Under the pieces are notes generated by a model. The model searched no databases, was not told the DNA's origin, and saw only the letters and a list, made by a program, of their open reading frames with translations. From assembly GCA_948607205.1 (NCBI GenBank), contig CAPERS010000001.1, positions 73,804 through 137,803 of the forward strand: 64,000 bases of DNA, read 5' to 3'. The DNA comes from an uncultured Eubacteriales bacterium (GTDB taxonomy: Bacteria > Bacillota > Clostridia > Christensenellales > UBA1242). The translations under genes and the position numbers were made by a program. Below are positions 59,148-64,000 of the stretch, piece by piece; within the stretch, counting starts at the first letter, position 1; the number at the start of each line of letters is the position of its first letter.

Positions 59148-59169
59148 TATTTCGGATGATTAAGAAAAT

Positions 59170-59352
59170 TTAACCTCTTTTTCTTGCTCTTTTTCTTGCA
59201 GCTTCACGCTTCTTTTTCTTAGCGACGCTTGGCTTGTCATAAGCCTCTTTTCTTCTGATATCGCCAATAATGCCGTCTTTCTGGCATTTTCTTTTGAATC
59301 TTTTAAGCGCGCTTTCAAGTGTTTCGTTTTCGCCCACTTTGATAGTTGTCAA
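59170..59352 (-). CDS. rpsU: 30S ribosomal protein S21
   Basis: 60 residues: VGENETLESALKRFKRKCQK, then GIIGDIRRKEAYDKPSVAKK and a basic C-terminus (KKKREAARKRARKR). The start is a TTG at 59352 with GGTGG upstream. mtaB-rpsU adjacency is conserved (yqeV-rpsU in Bacillus). Confidence 0.95.
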   Translation of the reverse strand: MTTIKVGENETLESALKRFKRKCQKDGIIGDIRRKEAYDKPSVAKKKKREAARKRARKRG

Positions 59353-59426
59353 ATCTTCTCACCACCTTCTAATTTCAAATTCTAAGATATTTTATCATAA
59401 GTTTACCCCACTTGTCAAGCATTAAA

Positions 59427-60665
59427 TCAAACAATTTTGCAAAGTGCGCCATCTAAATATGGTTTTTTGATTTTAACTGACACTATCTGATTTGTTATGT
59501 CAACTTTGGAAGGAATATAGCATTTGATATAATTTTCAGTGTAGCCAACATAATATTCTCCTTGCTTTTCTTCAACCAAAACTTTGCCTTGTTTATTTTT
59601 ATTGATGAATTTAAGGTTAAGCTCTTTTTTCAGCTCGTTTAGAATTTCAAACCTCTTTTGTTTTATCTCAGGTGAAAGGTCTTTCATGCGCGAAGCAACA
59701 GTTCCCTCTCGCTTTGAATACTGAAAAATATGTAGCGAAGAAAACTCAACTTTTTCTATAAACTTTTTGGTTGCTTCAAACTCCTCATCAGTTTCACCGG
59801 GGAATCCGACAATAACATCTGTTGTTATGCTTGCAAGAGGAAAATATTTTCTGATAAGATTGACCGCACTTTCAAATTCAGAACTTGTGTAATGCCTATT
59901 CATTCTTTTCAGCACGCTATCACTTCCGCTTTGAAGAGATAGGTGAAAATGCGGACAGAAATTTTGAAGTTGACTAAGCCCAACCACAAAATCCTCGTTC
60001 GTTATGCTCTCTTCAAGCGAACTAAGCCTAACTCTCTTTCCAAGTTTGTCAAGTTCTTCAATAACTTTTAAAAGACTTGGCACGCCGTCTATTTTATAGT
60101 CTGTCACATTGATACCTGTAAGCACAATTTCCTTTATGCTTTCAGGAAGCATGGACGCTTCATTTATGATACTTACAATTCCTCTTGACCGACTCCTGCC
60201 ACGAAGATATGGAATCAAACAATATGAGCAAAAGTTGTTGCAACCATCTTGAATTTTGATATATGCCCGCGTGCGCGAGGTTTGTGCAATCATTGTGTCT
60301 TCATAACGAAGAGGAACAGAGGCTGGAACTTTGGCTTTGCTTGAAAGATTGTTCGCAATTTTCATCTTTCTTGCAACCCCTCCAACAAACTGAACTCCTT
60401 TTTCAGCAAAACTTTTTGGATTATGTTGACTGGCACATCCGCAAACCATAACTCTCGCATTTGGATTAAACTTTCTGCATCTTGCAACCATTTGTCTTGA
60501 TTTTTTCTCAGCCTCACTTGTCACTGCGCAAGTGTTGATTATGTATAAGTCAGCCTTACCCAAAGTATCAAAAACATTGTGCCCACTGAGTTTTAAATTG
60601 TAAACCAGCGCGTCACTCTCATATTTATTCACCTTGCATCCAAGCGTCATAACACAAATATCCAT
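59427..60665 (-). CDS. mtaB: tRNA (N6-threonylcarbamoyladenosine(37)-C2)-methylthiotransferase MtaB
   Basis: Radical-SAM methylthiotransferase converting t6A37 to ms2t6A37. 412 residues. The N-terminal UPF0004 domain has TLGCKVNKYESDALVYNL, INTCAVTSEAEKKSRQMVAR and VCGCASQ (cluster cysteines); the radical-SAM domain has IKIQDGCNNFCSYCLIPYLR (CxxxCxxC); the C-terminal TRAM domain ends the protein. The TLGCKVN start distinguishes MtaB from MiaB. Uses the t6A produced by TsaD, encoded at 14704-15774. Confidence 0.94.
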   Translation of the reverse strand: MDICVMTLGCKVNKYESDALVYNLKLSGHNVFDTLGKADLYIINTCAVTSEAEKKSRQMVARCRKFNPNARVMVCGCASQHNPKSFAEKGVQFVGGVARKMKIANNLSSKAKVPASVPLRYEDTMIAQTSRTRAYIKIQDGCNNFCSYCLIPYLRGRSRSRGIVSIINEASMLPESIKEIVLTGINVTDYKIDGVPSLLKVIEELDKLGKRVRLSSLEESITNEDFVVGLSQLQNFCPHFHLSLQSGSDSVLKRMNRHYTSSEFESAVNLIRKYFPLASITTDVIVGFPGETDEEFEATKKFIEKVEFSSLHIFQYSKREGTVASRMKDLSPEIKQKRFEILNELKKELNLKFINKNKQGKVLVEEKQGEYYVGYTENYIKCYIPSKVDITNQIVSVKIKKPYLDGALCKIV

Positions 60666-60802
60666 TGCTTTTATCCTTTGCCTAATCTAAGTATACATAT
60701 ATTGCCAAGTTAAAGCAATGTTTTTTTGAAAGTTTCTTTAATAAATTTTATGAAAAAAGAGCACCTTAAATACCCTTTTAACTGCCACAAAAAAGTCATG
60801 GT

Positions 60803-61204
60803 TTAATAGCCCAATCTTCTTAACTCAAACTCCCTTGCTTCACAACTCATTTTCTCTGACAAAAGTGATATAAGTTCACTGATTGTTGGCTTATATTCAT
60901 TGTCATAATAATTTATTTTAAACATTCTGTTCAGAACATTAATTGTTCCCCTCGCACATGAAACTTCGATTGCATGTCGAATAGCACGTTCAACAATAGA
61001 AACGCTGACTTCATATTTTTCTGCAATCATTGGATAAAGCCTTTTGGTCACTCCTCTTTTGTATCTTGGGTCACGAACTATATAAAGGATGGCATTCCTC
61101 ATATACTTGAATCCCTGCAAGTTCGCAGGAACTCCAATTTCAAGAAGACAATTTGTTGTCTTCTCCCTGATAAAGCTTTCGCATTCTTCTGACATTATCA
61201 TCAT
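60803..61204 (-). CDS. Spo0A C-terminal effector domain protein lacking the receiver
   Basis: A 133-residue protein that corresponds to the DNA-binding domain of Spo0A alone: CLLEIGVPANLQGFKYMRNA, then LYPMIAEKYEVSVSIVERAI with RHAIEVSCARG, the recognition-helix region, and a C-terminal helical bundle (KPTISELISLLSEKM). The phosphoacceptor receiver is missing; the first roughly 12 residues (MMIMSEECESFIREKT) do not resemble a linker, so it is not a truncated fragment of an adjacent gene; the upstream 370 bp show no receiver remnant. It should bind 0A-box-like DNA without phosphorylation control. AAAGGG lies upstream of the tandem ATGs. Confidence 0.88.
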   Translation of the reverse strand: MMIMSEECESFIREKTTNCLLEIGVPANLQGFKYMRNAILYIVRDPRYKRGVTKRLYPMIAEKYEVSVSIVERAIRHAIEVSCARGTINVLNRMFKINYYDNEYKPTISELISLLSEKMSCEAREFELRRLGY

Positions 61205-61573
61205 ACTTTTTTATCCCTTTTTGTAATTTATGTGCTAATTATACAATAATTTGTAGAAAATCGCAAACGATTTTAGTTATTTTTGTAAAATTCTTCAATA
61301 ATTTTCAAAAATTTCACGAATTAGTTAATTAAAATTGTCGAAAAATAGTATCTGAACTCGCCGAAATTGGCAGTAAGGTCGAAATATAAGAAACAGCACT
61401 CAAATTAAAAAATAGAAACGTCAAATAAAAATGATAAATTTTTAAACTTTTTGCCTTGAAAAAATCAAACCAGATTTTTTTTTAAAGATGATACTTTAGC
61501 CTCAAAAAAACATCTTCTTCACATTTCATTTCTTTAAGTTAATAAAAAAAGAAAACAAAATTTGCTTTCTTCT
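61205..61573. other. AT-rich intergenic region with 0A-box-like sites
   Basis: No gene is supported. TTGTCGAAAAA at about 61335-61345 contains the TGTCGAA Spo0A box, and TTTGTAGAAAA at about 61249-61259 is one mismatch from it. CTTCTTCACATTT occurs at 61514-61526 and again at the NUDIX 3' end (61569-61581). A weak hairpin at about 61551-61571 may end the NUDIX transcript. Confidence 0.5.
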
Positions 61574-62140
61574 TCACATTTCTTGATTTTTCATTGTTTG
61601 TAAAACAAGTTCCACTTTTTCAAACATTCTCTTTAAGCCAGTGTCAATTGGCCTTATTAAAATTTTGGCTTTTTCCAAAGATACCCATTTTATATCATCC
61701 GATTCATCAGACATCTGAAACTTATCACTGTCAACCAAAAACAAAAAGTTGATATCATAATGAAAATGTTGAGGTTCTTTTTTCTTTAAATTCTCAGGAA
61801 TGACCTGAACATCCACATCGAAAATTTTATCTGATAAAAGTTTCAATTCAGTTATACCCGCCTCTTCCAATATTTCACGCTTTGCAACAGAAAGCGAATC
61901 TCCACTTCCGTCAGAGTGCCCACCAAATTGCAACCACATGTTCAGTGCCTTATGGTGATTTAAAAGCAAATTGCCCTCTTTGTCACAAATAAGACCTCCA
62001 GCTGTTACATGCCCCTCCAAATTTGATCTATCATAACAATTTTCACTATTCACCAAAAATGAAAGCACTTTTTCAACATTTTTTCTTTCATTTTCATCAT
62101 ATGGACTGAACTTTCTAAGTTCTTCTAAAAGACGAAACAT
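61574..62140 (-). CDS. NUDIX hydrolase under a phase-variable-type promoter
   Basis: 188 residues from the ATG at 62140. The NUDIX box is GGHSDGSGDSLSVAKREILE followed by EAGI: the REILEEAGI catalytic part is intact, but the usual Glu after Gly-x5 is replaced by Asp. HVTAGGLICDKEGNLLLNHH precedes it. The family hydrolyses nucleoside diphosphates linked to other moieties; this subgroup (with HYDINFLFLV after the box) is often annotated as a housecleaning hydrolase or isopentenyl-diphosphate isomerase-like. Substrate unknown. GGGAGAAG upstream; promoter with a G9 run in the spacer. Confidence 0.87.
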   Translation of the reverse strand: MFRLLEELRKFSPYDENERKNVEKVLSFLVNSENCYDRSNLEGHVTAGGLICDKEGNLLLNHHKALNMWLQFGGHSDGSGDSLSVAKREILEEAGITELKLLSDKIFDVDVQVIPENLKKKEPQHFHYDINFLFLVDSDKFQMSDESDDIKWVSLEKAKILIRPIDTGLKRMFEKVELVLQTMKNQEM

Positions 62141-62160
62141 AATTTCTTCTCCCAAGAAGG

Positions 62161-62192
62161 ATTATATCACCCCCCCCCAAGCAAAAAGTCAA
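62161..62192 (-). promoter_or_regulatory. Promoter with G9 tract in a 20-nt spacer (NUDIX gene)
   Basis: Leftwards: TTGACT (62192-62187), 20-nt spacer, TATAAT (62166-62161). Nine G on the sense strand (62178-62170) are in the spacer. Three bases fewer would give 17-nt spacing. The ATG is 21 bp downstream. Confidence 0.8.
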
Positions 62193-62210
62193 GGGTTTAT
62201 TTAGCTATAT

Positions 62211-62945
62211 TTATAATTCTGCGCCATTTTCATTTTCAATGCCAAGCTTTTTAAACATTCCATCTCTATCAAGCAAATATTCTCTGGTTTGAACTACAAT
62301 ATTCATCTTTTTTATCATTTCAGCATCCTCTTTGAGCTGAGAGTAAGGAATCACGCTTAAAACTTCAACTTTGTTTAAATCATAAAAACCTTCTTTATTG
62401 ACAAGAGCGTTTAATGTGTAGTCAACAACATATTCTTTGCATTGCAACTCAAATTCCACCCATGAATGAACATATTTTGTTTTGTCGCTAAACCCACAAT
62501 TATATCCAGTGACAACTTTGCAATCAGACTTTAAGAGCATCGCAACTGTTATTGAACTCTCACATTTACGGTCCCTTTTTGAAGTTTCAATCTCGTTGCC
62601 ATTAATCTTTTTAAGTATAGGAAAAACTTTTGATAACTTACTAACTTCAATTTCGCCGTTTTGTGTTGTAATTTTTAAGTCATGTCCTTTTTTAGTTACC
62701 GACTTAACAAAATCGTTATTCTTTGCAAGTCTAGAAGCAAGTCTATTTGTCTTAATTCCAAATAATGATTTTTTCGTCCACTCATCTATAAAGCAAAAAA
62801 CTTCACTCTCATTAATGTAAAGCTCATTCACGCCTGTATCTTTTAAAATATCTTTTTCTGACATGTTTTGATTGTATAGCATCAAAATTTTCTTATCCAG
62901 CGCCTTGCTTTGACGATCCACTTTCAAAGTTTCTTTCCAGTTCAT
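62211..62945 (-). CDS. Unknown protein with a transglutaminase-like Cys-His-Asp pattern
   Basis: 244 residues from the ATG at 62945 (GAGGAG at 8-nt spacing; a TTG at 62951 is too close to it). No family is recognised by name. The order RKCESSITVAMLLKSDCKVV, YVHSWVEFELQ and KEYVVDYTLN places Cys, His and Asp in the spacing seen in transglutaminase-like cysteine peptidases (C...HxWxE...D). The N-terminal half is charged and helical (NQNMSEKDILKDTGVNELYI). No signal peptide. Good promoter upstream (62967-62995). Catalysis is inferred. Confidence 0.72.
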   Translation of the reverse strand: MNWKETLKVDRQSKALDKKILMLYNQNMSEKDILKDTGVNELYINESEVFCFIDEWTKKSLFGIKTNRLASRLAKNNDFVKSVTKKGHDLKITTQNGEIEVSKLSKVFPILKKINGNEIETSKRDRKCESSITVAMLLKSDCKVVTGYNCGFSDKTKYVHSWVEFELQCKEYVVDYTLNALVNKEGFYDLNKVEVLSVIPYSQLKEDAEMIKKMNIVVQTREYLLDRDGMFKKLGIENENGAEL

Positions 62946-62966
62946 ATGCAATTCTCCTCAGAAAAA

Positions 62967-62995
62967 ATTATACCACACCCAAACCTCACTTTCAA
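62967..62995 (-). promoter_or_regulatory. Sigma-A promoter of the 62211-62945 gene
   Basis: Leftwards: TTGAAA (62995-62990), 17-nt spacer, TATAAT (62972-62967). Confidence 0.78.
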
Positions 62996-63141
62996 GTAAC
63001 AATCTAAAAAAACTCTTAAAATAAAAAAACACTCACACAGGCCATAATATAAACATAAAAAATTTCAACTTAATCCAAACATAAAAACATTTGCCAACCC
63101 AACAAAAATATGATATAATACCCCAGTAACCAACCCTCACC

Positions 63142-63182
63142 ATGTTCCCATAGTAAAGTGGATATTACAAACCCCTCCTAAG
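63142..63182. repeat. 41-bp direct repeat, copy 1
   Basis: The sequence from ATGTTCCCATAG to CCCCTCCTAAG is identical to the copy at 63323-63363, 181 bp away. Its 3' end CCTCCTAAG also occurs in the anticodon arm of the adjacent tRNA-Arg. Confidence 0.9.
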
Positions 63183-63322
63183 GCTTTGTTATAGCCACCC
63201 CTGAAAACCCCTAAAACCCTTGTATTTACTAGGTTTTCTGTGGTATTATGTTTGTGTGATTTTCGTAAATCCCATACAAAAGCCATCTTCACTCCAATTT
63301 TTTATAGTTTTTTATAAGTTTT

Positions 63323-63363
63323 ATGTTCCCATAGTAAAGTGGATATTACAAACCCCTCCTAAG
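63323..63363. repeat. 41-bp direct repeat, copy 2
   Basis: Second perfect copy. The 550-bp region 62952-63501 has no convincing gene; the frame 63220-63510 spans both repeat and tRNA start and has no ribosome-binding site. The region may be debris of an element inserted next to the tRNA gene. Confidence 0.9.
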
Positions 63364-63501
63364 TACCGACTTGAACGAGATAAAAATCGCTATATCGCCC
63401 TAAAACACGGCAGTTTAGCAAACTTACACCACTACTCAAAACACCAATTACACCCAAATAGTACCCAAACCTTTCAAAATTCAATAAACCACCCATATAT
63501 G

Positions 63502-63578
63502 AGGGTATAGCTCAGCTGGATAGAGCGGTCGCCTCCTAAGCGACAGGTCGGAAGTTCGAATCTTCTTACTCTCACCAA
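63502..63578 (+). tRNA. tRNA-Arg (anticodon CCT)
   Basis: A full cloverleaf including encoded CCA (77 nt). Acceptor stem GAGGGTA / TACTCTC (one G-T), D-arm with AGCTCAGCTGGATAGAGC, anticodon stem GTCGC / GCGAC with loop CTCCTAA giving anticodon CCT (reads AGG), T-arm GGAAG-TTCGAAT-CTTCT, discriminator A. tRNA-Arg(CCT) is a well-known integration target for mobile elements. Confidence 0.95.
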
Positions 63579-63587
63579 TTTACACGA

Positions 63588-63617
63588 AAAAGACGCCGTT
63601 TTAAGACGTCTTTTTTA
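63588..63617. terminator. Bidirectional terminator after tRNA-Arg
   Basis: AAAAAGACG and CGTCTTTTTT form a 9-10-bp stem with an 11-nt loop, ending the tRNA transcript rightwards and the partial membrane-protein gene leftwards. Confidence 0.8.
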
Positions 63618-64000
63618 ATGATGCATAAACAATTAAAGTCAACCCAATTAGCCCTGCTATAAACGATATAGCAAACATTCCGCCAAATATAATATTAAAA
63701 ATTCTCTCAAGCCACGATATTGAATGCCATGCAAAAATTAAGTTTATTAATGAGTTACCTGTAACATATCCAGACAACATAACTATGTTAAACATTGTAT
63801 CTTTGTACACAATTGGATTTTTTATGTGTTTAATATTATTATGTGGAATAAAATTATGTGCATAATCTTCTGCTAAATTGTTATCTGTAATAACGGTTAG
63901 TTGTAAATTTTCTAAATCATCTCTCGTTTTTATTTCTTTTGCATAATCATAAATTTGATTAATTACGTACTCAATACTATTAGAATATTCTTTTCTTTTC
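63601..64000 (-). CDS. Unknown membrane protein, 5'-truncated by the window edge
   Basis: The reading frame is open from the right edge to the stop at 63601, giving 132 visible codons; the start is outside the window. The visible N-terminal part is polar (SNSIEYVINQIYDYAKEIKT, RDDLENLQLTVITDNN, NFIPHNNIKHIKNP), followed by two or three hydrophobic segments (MFNIVMLSGYVTGNSLINLI, IIFGGMFAISFIAGLIGLTL) and a short basic tail. A GTG at 63810 could start a 69-residue protein, but the continuous upstream frame without stops argues for the longer gene. No family recognised. AT-rich, like genes in accessory regions. Confidence 0.7.
   Translation of the reverse strand, partial: KRKEYSNSIEYVINQIYDYAKEIKTRDDLENLQLTVITDNNLAEDYAHNFIPHNNIKHIKNPIVYKDTMFNIVMLSGYVTGNSLINLIFAWHSISWLERIFNIIFGGMFAISFIAGLIGLTLIVYASLKKTS

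Noticed and set aside
63220..63510. Plus-strand frame of 96 codons before tRNA-Arg
   Set aside because: No ribosome-binding site or family resemblance, spans a direct repeat and runs into the tRNA gene; probably debris.
1..64000. CRISPR arrays, insertion sequences with transposase, and prophage genes
   Set aside because: None seen: no regularly spaced identical repeats of CRISPR type, no transposase, integrase, capsid or terminase gene in any frame.

Overview
The window is a low-GC (my rough estimate is about 35 %) bacterial chromosome segment from an endospore-forming member of the Clostridia (Bacillota). The evidence is the sporulation and germination set (spoIIGA, sigE, sigG, spoIIP, spoIIR, sleB, ypeB, spoVG, a SipL-like SPOCS/LysM protein, a Spo0A-type DNA-binding domain), an HrcA/CIRCE heat-shock operon, an RF2 gene with the usual frameshift, and a MurE carrying the DNPR motif of meso-diaminopimelate-adding enzymes. 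It is probably an uncultured, gut-type clostridial lineage. That placement is inference; no marker here fixes the genus. Most genes lie on the minus strand.

Layout. 1-4.4 kb: 3' end of nrdR, a degenerate repeat patch, sigE-spoIIGA, rsmE on the other strand, then sigG with its ylmC/ymxH-type partner. 4.4-6.4 kb: a small membrane protein, a TIM-barrel sugar isomerase and an AT-rich membrane protein. 6.5-12.1 kb: hrcA-grpE-dnaK-(ADP-ribosylglycohydrolase)-dnaJ behind a CIRCE operator; GrpE has a metallothionein-like Cys/His-rich N-terminus. 12.2-12.7 kb: a small XRE repressor and a divergent small gene with palindromic operators between them. 12.7-19 kb: U32 protein, PnuC-like transporter, tsaD, spoIIP, prfB and a probable spore-layer protein. 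19.1-21.6 kb: a secreted InlB-repeat/GLUG protein.

21.7-35.5 kb is a division and cell-wall cluster read leftwards: alpha/beta hydrolase, murF (with membrane anchor), ddl, murE, mraY, murD, ftsW, murA, ftsQ, ftsA, ftsZ. It lacks murG, murC, ftsL and a class B PBP. 35.5-41.2 kb: spoVG, an ABC exporter, a hypothetical gene, and the spoIIR-sleB-ypeB cluster. 41.3-44.7 kb: a second InlB/LamG/GLUG surface protein sharing its C-terminal tail with the first. 45-54.4 kb: sipL-like gene, veg, and rpoZ-priA-def-fmt-rlmN-rsgA-rpe, then an unknown gene. 54.4-61.2 kb: ppdK, a two-helix membrane protein, an unknown gene, rplS, rpsU, mtaB and a receiver-less Spo0A effector domain. 61.5-64 kb: NUDIX hydrolase, a Cys-His-Asp (transglutaminase-like) protein, a 41-bp direct repeat, tRNA-Arg(CCT) and a partial membrane protein.

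Most notable observation: three unrelated genes (the 1.1-kilo-residue surface protein, the two-helix membrane protein and the NUDIX hydrolase) each have a near-perfect sigma-A promoter whose -35/-10 spacer contains a run of 8-9 G or C. The spacers are 18, 15 and 20 nt, as expected of slipped-strand promoter phase variation. A fourth such run forms one arm of a terminator-like hairpin before the ABC exporter. I saw no G/C run of 8 or more elsewhere in the window.
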